Shown here: in pieces, positions 35,115 through 45,963 of the stretch
Position numbering within the stretch: the stretch's first letter is position 1
Layout of the letters: the number at the start of each line of letters is the position of its first letter
Origin: Macrolepiota albuminosa
Lineage: Eukaryota; Basidiomycota; Agaricomycetes; Agaricales; Agaricaceae
DNA: 64,000 nucleotides
Assembly: GCA_027475525.1 (NCBI GenBank)
Contig: JAMWFC010000120.1
Coordinates: forward strand, 124,001-188,000
Direction: 5' to 3'
The notes under the pieces: model-generated
The model's input: the letters and a program-made list of their open reading frames with translations, nothing else
Databases searched by the model: none
Told to the model about the DNA's origin: nothing
Made by a program: the position numbers and the translations under genes

Positions 35115-36581
35115 CAGAGATGTTGTAGATGTTAGTAAAGAAGTTGGTAAGGGAAGTGTGCCTAAAGAAGGAGGGAGTGAATATGAGTAAGCTGCAGCAA
35201 CAAGTGTGGCAAGAAAACTAGAGGCTTAGTGACAACTAACCTGCATGATGCCTGCTATAGGTTCCATATACAAGTACTGTGGCAAGCAGGCTAGAGATGT
35301 TCAGACAATTGGTGACTTTATGCTAAGTCAGCTTAAAAGAAATCTAAACTATAAGATGAACTGAGCAGAGGTGGAATATGAACTTTCTGTTCTCTGTTGT
35401 GAAACTACTGACTAACAGTAAGTATTTATAGTAAAATGAGTTCACCATTACTAAGTGGCTAAGCATTGCCAAGGAGCAGTGAACTTAGAAGAATGTAAGG
35501 AGATGCTGTGAATTAAACTATATAGTAAAAAGTCCACAAGATTGCTGTCCATCTAAGTTGATAGAAGGCACCAAGCAACATCAAATGCCAAGATGAAATG
35601 CCAAGCTGTCAGTCACAGGAAAATTCTATCATTCCAACCTATAAGCACTGCTACCAGCTAGCTGTACCATTTGCCAATAGACTGATGCCATCTGTCACTT
35701 GCTGTGCATAGCCATTGAATATGGCCTAAAATAGATAAATTGCATGCACCAAGGTATCTAGAGCCAATGCTTGTCATGACCATCCTCAGGACCTACCCTG
35801 AGACACCCTCAGCCTTCTCTGGAACCCTCTCCGCCCTCTACTGACAGCCGCCATCACAGCTGCTGACACCGCCATCACATGCATCAAGCCCACCATTATG
35901 CACACTCCTGACAGCCCTCACATCACAAGACCCTGGGATCACCCACCCCACAATCAATGCTTGAATCACACTAATCACTCCAGCTATCACATGTCACATG
36001 CCATGCCACCTCCCCCATACCAATTGATCACGTGCTCTGTGTGCATGATCTTCAGCATACAGTCAACTCCCCACCTCGCTGCCACTCATTAAATCCTGAG
36101 AACCATCTCAGACATTCCAAAATCCCCTCAAACTCCGACAGTACTCATAGTCATAACCACTCTCTTGTATTCCCTTAGTCTTGATATTACAATTGCTGTT
36201 TGTGTGCCCTTTGATTTGACTGGTACGCACTGGCTGGTGGCACATTTGGCTGGCACACATACTCTGAGACTGGTATGCACTTCATGACTTTAAGTTTGTT
36301 AACCTTGGTCTCATCTTAAAACCTGCAGTTCTCAGCTCAACTCCACCTGTCCACTCTCAACTTCATCAATCCCTGGATCAAGTCCCTGACTCTGGGTATC
36401 TCCCCTCTCATGTCTTGAACCTCAGAGCATGACCTGGAGTTCCAGACCACCCAAGTACATGTGGATCAAGTCTGCCTCATAAGGGTGTTGCTTTTAGAAG
36501 GCCCCTGAGTCAGTGATATCTGACAATGCTGAGCTGCCATGGCCTGCTATTGGTGTGCCTAGCCTGTGTGGAGTCCTATCA
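35115..36581 (-). repeat. Gy3-like LTR (M3), left end lost, carrying T2
   Basis: Shares blocks with M1 in the same order (GTAAGTATTTATAGTAAAAT, GAGTTCACCATT, TGCCAAG, CTAGCTGTACCAT, CAATGCT). Right terminus GAGTCCTATCA at 36581 is an LTR end. The left part is too diverged to place. It probably was the 3' LTR of an element lying to its right. Confidence 0.65.
35772..36535 (+). mobile_element. T2: solo LTR, same family as T1
   Basis: 764 bp, TGTCATGACC to ATATCTGACA, perfect 5-bp target duplication ATGCT (35767-35771, 36536-36540). Confidence 0.88.
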
Positions 36582-36752
36582 CTAGCATTGAATAGAAACC
36601 ACCATCTTTATCAACTATAAACAATAGTGGATAGGAACCATGGTATAAATAGTGATGCCACAGATCATGGCAATTGGAACTCATGCTGATAAAATAATAT
36701 ATTCCTATCTTCTCATATATACATAGCTCTGAACCTGTCCTGGAGGGCATGG

Positions 36753-37313
36753 ATGCAAATTATATCATTAAAAGTTAAGGACCTGAGGCTGGCCTTTGTC
36801 AGCCTGACTCACCCTGATCCAAAGCAAAGGGTTGCTTTGGACTACCTGGGCTCATATGCCCTTCTCTATGGGTGTTCTGGAATGCCCAATGTGTGGACCA
36901 GTCTGGCCATGGACCATGCCATGCACATTCATTGATGCAGCCTCTTTGGGTTTGTGCTTGTACATGCTATCAGCACCATCTGCCTATCCAAGACCATGGT
37001 GCACAAGTATCTGGCTTATGTGTTTGCATGGCCAGGCCTCTATAAAGAAGCTGTTGCCAAATACGAGGCAGCTACAGAGCAAGCCTTTGTGCCCCTTCAC
37101 ACTGAGGACTCAAATTTCAAGGCTTGGGCTGTGGACATCCCAGAAGCATCAGCTTCCATCTTCACCACTTCGGACACATTATGTGTCCTTCTTCACAATC
37201 AAATTCTGGTCAGCTGGGTTGACCATGCATATACCTATGGGATCACCTACTTGGCCCACATCTTCTTCAGCAACATCTATCTATTCTATTGTAAAACAGG
37301 TAGCTCTCTGTAA
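36753..37313 (+). pseudogene. Accessory ORF remnant beside M3 (unknown function)
   Basis: Plus-strand coding remnant in two frames with one break near 36935. The first part shows LDYLGSYALLYGCSGMPNVW, similar to YTIVFGCSGLNNVF in the Gy2 accessory ORF at 8452-8694. The second part (36954-37313) is open and has KEAVAKYEAATEQAFVPL and later hydrophobic stretches. It begins 172 bp from the M3 LTR and runs opposite to that LTR, the same geometry as gene A and the Gy3 LTR, but its sequence is not gene A. The right end meets the host region. No known family recognised. Confidence 0.5.
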
Positions 37314-37536
37314 AGGTTGAGTTGACAATGCTATTCATTGTCAATATCATAGTATACTCAACTATCAACCATTATTTACAATAAACCATAAGCTTTGACA
37401 TCACACAAATATGCTATTTATCAAATGGCAAAGCCCTAAGGAGTGGAGGGAGGATTTATTTTGTTCATAACTTGTAATAATGCACAAAATGCCTCTGTTT
37501 GTGGATTTGTATAGGATGGTGCTATATAGTATTGTG
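37314..37536. other. Boundary between repeats and host genes
   Basis: AT-rich spacer holding the downstream region of DBR1. GTTGAG (37317-37322) and CTCAAC (about 37359-37364) form a weak inverted repeat. Confidence 0.35.
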
Positions 37537-39132
37537 TCAGTACAACATCATCTGTCGAGCAAAATACTTGCGTTGTAGTGTGCCATCTTTGATTCTTCCA
37601 GACTCCAATGGATCTATTGATGGTGCAGTCGCAACAAATCTCTGACAATCCAAGATTGCCCAGCCACCATCAAGTTTCTGAGGCACATGCTCATTAACCC
37701 ACTCCAATTCCTGTGCTACTAGAGCACGAGCACGAGCTTCAGACGGGAATGCGGGTTGCATGCGAGAGACAGATAAATTTGGGTGGAAGGCACGTGTAAT
37801 GGCAAGCCAAACAGGATCAAATGAGAGTGTTGGCTCTGTAGAGAAAGATGAGTTGACCTGATCAGCTGTAGATATGTCAACCACCTGTTAATCTTGGGTC
37901 AATGACGAATGTTATCAAGTTGAAAGATTACCTCAAGAAATCGGCGGCTAGGAAGACACTTATCAAGAGCAAGGAACTTTGTTACTGATGCCATTGGAGG
38001 CAGTGGCTGCACATCTTGCTCCTCATCCGAAAGAGTGATCTCATCAGGATTGGTCTTAGATATGTTGGCTGCTTTTTTTGAAATATCCTCAATCGCAATT
38101 TCGTCTGGATTTGTCATTGTCGACGCTCCGAATTCGTTGTCTGTCCTTCCTGAATCGTCGTGTCGCACTGTCGCCTCAAAGCGTGTGTGCAAGTGCGCTG
38201 AAAACCACCGTTTGGGTTTGAGAGTTTTCAACAAGCCCATAAGTGGTGGCGATCCTAGACGCCCGGCGTCAATATCGGCCTTGAAATGCCTTTTGTGTCG
38301 AATTAATCCTCGTAAATCACCGTAGTGCTCGATTGATTGCGGCCAGTCATGCGAAATGAAGATGTCCGGTTGCGGAAGCTACGTAAGAGTTAAAGAAACT
38401 TACTGAGTGATAAACTTATAAAGACCTACAAGTGATAATTTTCGTACACAATATTCTCGAATGTGATAGATGCTCCGCTGCGCACTCTTGTCATAGGGAA
38501 GCTTTTCGCAATAACCTACGGAACATTGGAAGGGTGAAAGTGGTTGATGCGATGGAACTCACCGAAACGAAAATCATGATCCTTATAGATACCCGAAACA
38601 CCAGAGATACGAAGACCGTTCACTATCACACTTCCAGCATACCCAAGGAAGTAGATATTGTGCGCAAGCCACCCGCCGTAATACCTTGAAGCAAGCCAAA
38701 GTTCAATTACAGGAACAAACGCAGAAGAATGCCAAGGACGCACAACTCCCAAAGATAGTTTGAGGCTTCATGATTTCCACCTATCACAATTGTTAAAATC
38801 GGAGCCTGGCTTGCACCAGAGTAGTATCTGTTTCACACAAGCTATCAAACTAAACCTTGCAAAGGGATGCGACCTCACCTACTTGTGAAAGTCCTTTATC
38901 TCTTTATATTTATCAGGAGCAGCCATGACTGCGAGATCAGACCAGTTCCGCATGGCTTGAAAGTCACCACAAATCAGCAGAAGATCCACCTTGTAACCAT
39001 TCTGTTTCTCGAGATCTGCGATATGGTTATAGATGGCATCCAATTCTCCGTGACAACATCCCTGTATTGCGATCTGAGAGGCATGGTCTATGTGAGCTTA
39101 GTCCGCGAGGACAAAGGGACTAGTACCTTCAT
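37537..39132 (-). CDS. DBR1: RNA lariat debranching enzyme
   Basis: Hydrolyses the 2'-5' bond of excised intron lariats in the nucleus. Calcineurin-type metallophosphatase motifs appear in order: [10 protein letters not shown] near the N-terminus, [67 protein letters not shown] and FSAHLHTRF. The C-terminal DBR1 domain follows ([28 protein letters not shown]). I place the start at 39132: ATG AAG, then a 53-bp intron (39126-39074, GTACTA..CTCAG, branch-like ACTAAG), then the exon starting IAIQGCCHG. Further short introns lie near 38875, 38720, 38560, 38410 and 37905. Intact by my reading. SF3B2 lies upstream on the same strand. Confidence 0.93.
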
Positions 39133-39557
39133 GGGTACCTGCGTGACGCATCGTCACGGTCACTCAAAGGAACGTTCAGAACCTTGGATCCGAAAAACAA
39201 GTATCGATATATGCGCAGTGAGGAATCCCAGATGGTGGATGGAATTCACGAGCTTAGAGTCACACCAACGTCACGCGTCAAAATACGCCCCTCCTGCATG
39301 CAGTGCCTGCCTTTGGAAGGGCACTATTGGCTTGCTGGTATCGATCTCAACAGTCCTGTGGCATATCCGATTACAGAGACCTTGCATTACAATCAGAAAG
39401 GGCCTGAACATTTGGCATTCAACGGATGGAAACGATCAGTCAAAACAGACTGTAACGTCAACATAATCTCTCTCTCCTTGTCCTGTGAATTAGTTTGCCT
39501 AAAGACTCAATGTTGTTAAATATAAAGCATTCATAAAAGTACACAAAAGACCGATAT

Positions 39558-41658
39558 CTAGAATTTATAGTCCTTCCCCTTTTTCGAGTCGCGCTCTCTC
39601 TCCATCTTCTGTTTCTTCTTCGCCATCTCCTTTGCAACCATATCTGAGAAATCTTCCCTATTCCCTCCAGGTACACCCGCAGAGCCACGAGAATAAGTGT
39701 CATACTTTCGGCGGAGCTCTTCTTCGGTCAAACCTTCAAGTTCGCTCGCATCGATTGATACATCCACACCGTTGGCCTTGCGCTGCAATACCCCAAGATT
39801 GTTGTCAATCTCCAATGCCATTCAAAGCAAAGCAAGACACTGACCTTTGTCCCTCGTTCGTCACCAAGAACAGGTAAAGGCGCACCCGAGACGGCGCTGA
39901 CATCGTATCCCCTTTCGCTGCCCATAAGCCCCCGAACTGATGTCTGCTTTTCGGGAACGACCTGGTAAAGGCTGCGCGGACCAGTGTCCACCGCTTCCTG
40001 AATTGTACGGCCCTTACGTAGTTCCAAGAAGTCGGGAGTTTCAAGGCCGCCCGCAACAGTGGAGACAACACTGGCCATGCCCGAAGGCGTTTCCATACCC
40101 GATGGTGTTTGGAGTCCGTCAGCAGGTGTAGGTTCGACTTCTTCTTCCTCTTCCTCTTCCGACTCACTCTCCTCTTCCTCTTCCTCTGCAACAGAAATAA
40201 TTGAATCAGATCTGCAGGATGAAAGAAAAGCGTAGATACCTTCTTCTGGTTCAAGTTCTCCCCAAGTGTTTTTGTCAATTGGTTCTCCCGCCTACATCAT
40301 TACATTTGAGATACAAACAGTAAAAAGACGAATGAACACAACTGACCCCCGAGTCTGTAGCTTTTGGTAAAACGCCAAAGACATCACCGTACAGAGGCCG
40401 GTTATATTCATCAAGCGGTGGCTTTCCCCATCCACCGGGGTGGAAACCCCATTGTGCTCTGAAAAGTGCAACCTTGAACGATCGAACGTGTAACAAGAAA
40501 ACTTGGCACAAACCCTTCAGGGATTGGGCAATTCAGCCCCGGTATTCTGAGTGTTGGATAACTTGGTGGTGGACCGAACCGCTGCATGCTGATCAACCAA
40601 GGTGGCGGGGCGAGCGGAGGAATCGACAGCGCCTCGACAAGTTCAGGCGACAAATCTCCCGGTCTCTTCTCCTTGAGGGACGTCTCAAACTCCTTGCCCT
40701 CATAATACCTAGATGGAAAAAGCCTTTCAGTCAAAAAAGAGCTAAGCCAAAGTGACTAACATCTCTCCAAAACCCGTAACCGGGGGCTTTGTCTGGAATT
40801 TGAAGAACGCATCGTGCAGTTTCTGATAATCAATGTCAATTTTCCCCATTTTTGGCTGCACTCTCTCGCGTGTCTTGGCCTTTAACGACATATTTGCCTC
40901 CTTTTCCTTGACCGCATCCCGCATGGTCGCGATGCCCGTGTCTGCAATATACGCAGGAAGCTGAAATGGAGGCTTCTCAATACCACGCTTGCCCTGCAAA
41001 TAATCCCTTTTTGCACTCCAGTGGATGGGGATTGGAACCGTGTTGCGATAGCTTTTGAGGTGGAGAAGAAGCCGGGGGTCGGCAGCAGTGACGTCCGTCC
41101 ATTCGACGACTTCCGGTTTCTTGACGAGCTGCTTCAGCTCTGCAACCGTAAGCCTCGCCAACTTGCGTTGTTTTTTCTTTGAGAGCGGCTTCTTCTCTTC
41201 GTCAGAATCTTCCCCGGATTCCATGTCGTCGTCCGAGTAGATAACTTCGCCTTTTGACGGTACTGAAGTTTTTTCACCCTATGGATAGGTTTTTATAACA
41301 CTGGATCCGATGAATGAAAGGTAGATACGCACTGTATTCTCATCTGGAGGAAGCTGAAAGCGAGCAAATACGTCGGAGAAGGCTTCAAGGGCAGAGTCAC
41401 TGAGCTCAAATTGCTCAGAGACGTACACGAAGTTAGAATTTTCCGCATTAACTTTCTTCGGACTGGTGTTCTCGGGCGCGTTCTGCACGATTGCACTCAA
41501 TACAAATGAAACAACCCATACAAAATAGATTCACGCACCGTGTCGACCTCTGCCTTTTTCCGCTTTGCCTTGAGCCTCCTCAGCTGATTCTTTGAACGAA
41601 TCTTCACACCCTGCTTCTCCACAACACCATTCACCGCTGTCGCGACCTGTGTGACCAT
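39558..41658 (-). CDS. SF3B2: Splicing factor 3b subunit 2 (SAP145/Cus1)
   Basis: U2 snRNP SF3b component that anchors U2 near the branch point. N-terminus MVTQVATAVNGVVEKQG (start 41658) is followed by a basic helix LRRLKAKRKKAEV. Later comes an acidic stretch and the conserved DUF382 region (LTVAELKQLVKKPEVVEWTD, LLLHLKSYRNTVPIPIHW, KRDYLQGKRGIEKPPF). Then comes the PSP region (RPGDLSPELVEAL, PPPWLISMQRFGPPPSYP, LRIPGLNCPIPEG, WGFHPGGWGKPPLDE, YGDVFG). An acidic Glu-rich linker, GLETPDFLELRKG and a Lys-rich end DYKF with TAG at 39558-39560 complete it. Introns have GT..AG ends (for example 41541-41486). About 600 residues, as expected. 117 bp separate it from the gene upstream. Confidence 0.95.
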
Positions 41659-41775
41659 TAAAGGTACGAAGTATTAGGAAAGGGTCTTGAGTAAGAAGAG
41701 CCGTGGGAAATTCAACTATAAATAACCCGATATATTTCTTCCGTACATATCTTACATTGCCTACGTACACTCAAC

Positions 41776-43377
41776 TCAAAAGAGTCCAACCAAATCAGCA
41801 AATGGATCTTTACCCTGCGGCGCAGAGTTTGAGGTTGGAGTCACACTCGATGTTGGCGCCGGCGCCTGGGGTTTCTGAGGCTGTGATATGGCAGTTCTCG
41901 TCGTCAAACCGTCTCCACCAAGATAATTAGGCATGGGACGCTGCTGCTGGTGATTGTTGGCTCCAGGAGTGCTGGGCAACATGATAGCTGCCGGTGGGGT
42001 GGCAGTCAATGTCGGGGGCGTCATGGTTGGCCGTGCTATACTTGGTGCCCCGACACCACTGCCCATAAGTAGACTCATGCCGAAGCCATTTGCAGCCGCA
42101 GCTGGTTGTGGTACAGGCGCAACAGGAGCGGGGGAAGAAAAGAGGTCATTGAGATCGTTGATCCCTGTGCCAGGATTTGGAGCAGACGAGGAACTGTCGT
42201 CAAAGTCGATAAGAGAGAGGCCGTTGGCGGCACTTCCAGCTAATTCGGCGGGTATAGGATTTGATGCTGTTGCATAGTCGCCCCTTTTGAATGCCTCATA
42301 GCGGCTGAGGACGGTGTTGATCTGGTCGTTGATCTGAAGGAAGGTATCTATATATGTGTCAAACAAGTAAGTGTCACGACGCAAGTCGATAGCAACTGAC
42401 CGAGAGATTCTGGGTCGTCGGTTTGCGCGTCCGAGATCCATTTCTGTAGTTTGGGTCGTGCAGATGTAAGAATGGAGGATACTTGCTGCTGGAAGATGAG
42501 ACAATACTTGGGCTGTGAAGAAACACGCACATCATAAGCATCGCCCTTCGCAAACTGCTCGCCTCGCTGTGTATCGACATTATCGAGCATTTCATTCAAC
42601 AAGATGACCTTTTGTTCCAGTTTGTTGAGTTCGGTGAGGGCTTGGGTGCGGTAGTCGGGCTTGGCATCGGGATTCGCGCCAGCAAGAGACTTCATGAGCT
42701 CTTGTGCGGCAGCTAGGTCACGCGGTGTTCCACGTCGTATGAGTTCCTGTAGTTTCGCTGACTGCGCTTCGCGGTCTTCCTCCTCCAGTTCTTCCGCCGA
42801 TTTTAAGTTCTATGACGCGGTCAAACGTGGGCTTGGAGGAGTATCGCGTCAAACTCACTGCGGTGGCATCGCCGGGTGACTGATGGCGGTTGACTTCCCT
42901 GAATCGATAACCTTTGAAGGTCAGGAGTCTGTGCATGTCTCTGATGTTTCCAAGGTCCTCTTTCCACCTCGACTCTACACATATGGTGTTCTTCCAGGTG
43001 TGTATGAGCTCAAGAATACGGGACATAACAGGACCGGGGAAGGGAGGGGGCCGTTCGGGAAAGCGTCGCACGAGTTCATTGAGGAACTCTTTGGTAGAGA
43101 CTTGGAGGTGAAATGGGTAGCCACACTGCGACACAAGAGAATCAAGGAGGGCGAGAGCGAGGATTGCGATGTGGGGATTGCGGTGGTTGGCGAGACGAGC
43201 GACGGCGATGGCTGCTTCACGGGGAGTGTTTGCCTTCTTGGAATTGATGTACTCGGCGACCTGGAGATGAACAGCATAGTTTGGCTCGTGGAGGGCGGGG
43301 TCGCAGGCGCGGGTGATGAGCAGCTCGAGCGGCGACGCCCTCAACCAGCTGCTCGTCGTCGTCGGACTGGACAACAT
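41776..43377 (-). CDS. VHS-GAT domain trafficking adaptor (GGA-type)
   Basis: Clathrin adaptor of the trans-Golgi/endosome route. VHS domain at about residues 12-150 (LLITRACDPALHEPNYAVHLQVAEYINSKK split over the first helices, then CGYPFHLQVSTKEFLNELVRRFP and IRDMHRLLTFKGYRF). The GAT three-helix region follows (KLQELIRRGTPRDLAAAQELMK, KLEQKVILLNEMLDN, INDQINTVLSRYEAFKRGDY). The C-terminal third is Pro/Ala-rich with LIDFDD, a clathrin-box-like DLNDLF and DPFADLVGLF. About 490 residues over four exons. No gamma-adaptin ear follows, so it may be a shortened GGA or a TOM1-like protein. The chosen ATG lies 31 bp from the ATG of the divergent uS8m gene. Confidence 0.85.
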
Positions 43378-43408
43378 CGTGCGTGGCGTGACATGTCACA
43401 CGCCGACC

Positions 43409-43873
43409 ATGGTTCTCCCGTACAACCTCTGTGCGCATCTCCAGAACGCATTCCGCGCTCGCCACCAAAAGGTCGTCGTCGACCACACCACCCAGAACCT
43501 CGGCATCCTCTCCATCCTCCTCCGTGCAGGCTTTGTCTCCAGCATCGCCCGCGGCACCATCGCCGCCCCCGACCCAGTCGAGTTCCACGCAGCAGGCGAC
43601 GCCCAGCGCAGGATATGGGCCGACCTCAAGTACCGCGATGAGCGACCCGTCCTCAACCACATGGAACTCGTCAGCAAACCCAGCAAACGCATCTTCATGA
43701 ACCTCACCGAGCTCCGTCTAATATGCTCAGGTCGCAGAGCACAGCAGGTCAAGCCTCTGGGTATGGGAGAGGTTGCTGTTGTGCGCACAAAAGACAGGGA
43801 GAACGAGTGGCTAGAAGCCCGCGAGGCATTACAAATGGGTCTGGCAGGAGAAGTCATCTGTCGCGCGCGGTGA
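43409..43873 (+). CDS. MRPS8: Mitochondrial small-subunit ribosomal protein uS8m
   Basis: Single-exon gene of 154 residues. MVLPYNLCAHLQNAFRARH is the usual fungal uS8m start. S8 features follow: LGILSILLRAGFVSSI, RRIWADLKYRDERPVLNHMELVSKPSKRIFM and the C-terminal GEVICRAR. I chose ATG 43409 because homologues start with this motif; an in-frame upstream ATG at 43313 would overlap the adaptor gene and add unrelated residues. It binds the central domain of the mitochondrial 12S/15S-type rRNA. It converges with RPN9, 139 bp between stops. Confidence 0.9.
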   Translation: MVLPYNLCAHLQNAFRARHQKVVVDHTTQNLGILSILLRAGFVSSIARGTIAAPDPVEFHAAGDAQRRIWADLKYRDERPVLNHMELVSKPSKRIFMNLTELRLICSGRRAQQVKPLGMGEVAVVRTKDRENEWLEAREALQMGLAGEVICRAR

Positions 43874-44012
43874 CACCAGTCAGTATTTTCATCCGCACAT
43901 TTTCGGCACTATAATGATGTCTTCGTACAGAAAAAATCGCTACTACTACATTCTACTAATCTGTAATGCATTGCACAACCACAGGACTAGCAAAAACTGC
44001 TCTCATCTATGT

Positions 44013-45493
44013 TCAAGCACTTGCAAGCACTTCTGGGGCAATCCGTTGCTCTACCAAGTTCAGCTTGTTTACCCAGTCACCTAGCCGCTGTGACAGCATC
44101 CCAATCTGCTCTCGCGAAAGCACGCGGGGCTGTACCCAGTTGATTTGTGCCTTTTGCTCAACCTGATCAATAAAACCACGAATGAGCTTGAGACTGTCCG
44201 AGACCGTCAGCCTGCGTCACACAACCAGTCGCGTAATTATACCTCAGAGCCTTCATGACCAGATGCTCCACCTCGTCGACGGGCAATCTCGTCTCCTCTG
44301 CTATCGTTTGGAAACTCATAGTCCTGTTATTTGCACTTCGTCTGAAAACAGACTCGATAAGCGCCATGAGACAGATCTTCTGGCGTAAGAATGCGTAATT
44401 CTCTTGCAAAATGGGCTACGGTCCATGAGCAATAATGCCAGTTTCGATAAATGTTAACCTTACTACTTGTGGAAAAAGCGGCGCGAGCGCCTCAAACTTG
44501 CCAATGCTGCCCTCGTTGAACGTAAACAGCAATTTTTTGATCCACTCATGAGGCGTCCCATTTAGAGCATCCAATATTGGATGCATTAGCTGACAAGCCT
44601 TGAGATAAACAAGCATTACAAGAGACCAGCTACTCACTAGCTCGCCAAAGTTGTAGATAGTGTCTCCAAGGAACGCAGATATCCCCAAATCATGCGCCCT
44701 TCCCAACCTCTCCTCAGGCGTCATATCCGTATCAGGATCCACACATGCAAGGTAAAGCAGTGAATGCTTATAGTAAGGTCCATATTCTGCTCGCGCCTAC
44801 ATACACGGTGAGTTCAGAATGAGAGTAATCAAGTTAAGACAAACCTTGTAATAATCTGCCGCAACCCCATAATACGCCGCATTGACGCCATTGTCCACGC
44901 CTTCGAGTGTATCCAGTATCTTCCACGCCGCATCCATGTCTACCTTGGTACCCTCCAAATCACCATACAGCAGCTTCGCGTGCGCAATCGTCGCCAGAAG
45001 AAGTACATGTGCTTCTTGCGACTTTTCTTTATCAATCCTCGACAACAGCGACGTCAAGAACTGCAAGTGCGTTTGTGGATCTTACGAAAACAAGATCAAC
45101 CTCTCAGTCGAACATCAGCAGTCAAAAGGGACGCACTATCAATCTCCTTCGACACCTTGACACCCATCTCCACAAGCCTCAGTTGATTTATCTTCCCCTC
45201 GAAATCCCTCACAAACCGTTCGAACACGTCCACACGGTACGGCTTGCTCTGTTCATCATCGAAAAACGCCTTCAACTTCTGCGTCAGTTGATGCCACAAT
45301 CTGTAAATTGCAAACCCATTTCGGTCAATATCCAGGGGTCATAAGAAGGAACGGACTTTCGTGTGTGGAGGCTGCGGAAAGACTCGAAATAGGGATGTAG
45401 GGCAGATGGGGTGGCAGAGACAGCGGTAGTGATGAACTCGTCTAGGACGAGTTTGGGAGGGTTGGGGGCATCGACTGCCATCGTTGTTGACAT
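44013..45493 (-). CDS. RPN9: 26S proteasome regulatory subunit RPN9 (PSMD13)
   Basis: Lid subunit of the 19S particle. The start at 45493 gives MSTTMAVDAPNPPKLVLDEF. TPR-like helices follow (WHQLTQKLKAFFDDEQ, HLQFLTSLLSRIDKEKSQEAHVLLLATIAHAKLLYGD split by helices, AAYYGVAADYYK, YYKHSLLYLACVD, LGISAFLGDTIYNFGEL, HPILDALNGTPHEWIKKLL). The PCI winged-helix is at the C-terminus (NYAFLRQKICLMALIESVF, MSFQTIAEETRLP, LVMKALR, LIRGFIDQVEQKAQINWVQ, LSREQIGMLSQRLGDW). TGA at 44013-44015. Introns are short; one runs from about 44247 to 44216. Looks intact. It is divergent from the P450, with a 470-bp shared upstream region. Confidence 0.93.
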
Positions 45494-45963
45494 CGTGGGT
45501 CAGAAGGACGCGTCAATTGTTTGTCCGACACAAATAACGCGTTCCTCCAAAAGTAGATTTAAATATCCTTATAGTTTGAGCAACGCTCTTAATTTTAAGC
45601 CTCAATCAGTTTTCACAAGATCCGAAGCGACATCGAGCTCCTTATATATCAGGCAAATGACTGCACCCCATTGTGAACTCGGGAATCAATCTTCTCGTTA
45701 ATTTCCACCTCGCACATTTCCTCGGAATGGCGCACCGATGTTGACCCCACATAGCGACGAGTGCTCTGCTGACCTTTATCAGGCGAGACCAAGGTTGAAT
45801 TAAGCAAGTGGCTCAAACAAATCTGGAAAGAGGACGCCTGAGAAGCTGATGAGCAGTGTCGTTCAAACGTATCGCCATCACTATCGCGCGCGGGTATCGA
45901 AAGGAAATGTCCGCAGACTTGAAAAAGAGTCTGTTCTCCACTTAAGCCCTGGCAAAAACTCCC
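45494..45963. promoter_or_regulatory. Shared upstream region of RPN9 and P450
   Basis: 470 bp between two divergent start codons; promoters of both genes must lie here. No TATA box or specific factor site that I would defend. Confidence 0.5.

Noticed and set aside
39184..39519. Plus-strand ORF of 111 codons upstream of DBR1
   Set aside because: No domain, no splice context, and it lies in the promoter of DBR1 and the 3' region of SF3B2.
42883..43641. Long plus-strand ORF of 252 codons
   Set aside because: It is the complement of VHS domain codons and then of another frame of uS8m; both real genes are clear.
43217..43857. Minus-strand ORFs over uS8m
   Set aside because: Shadow frames of the GC-rich uS8m coding sequence.
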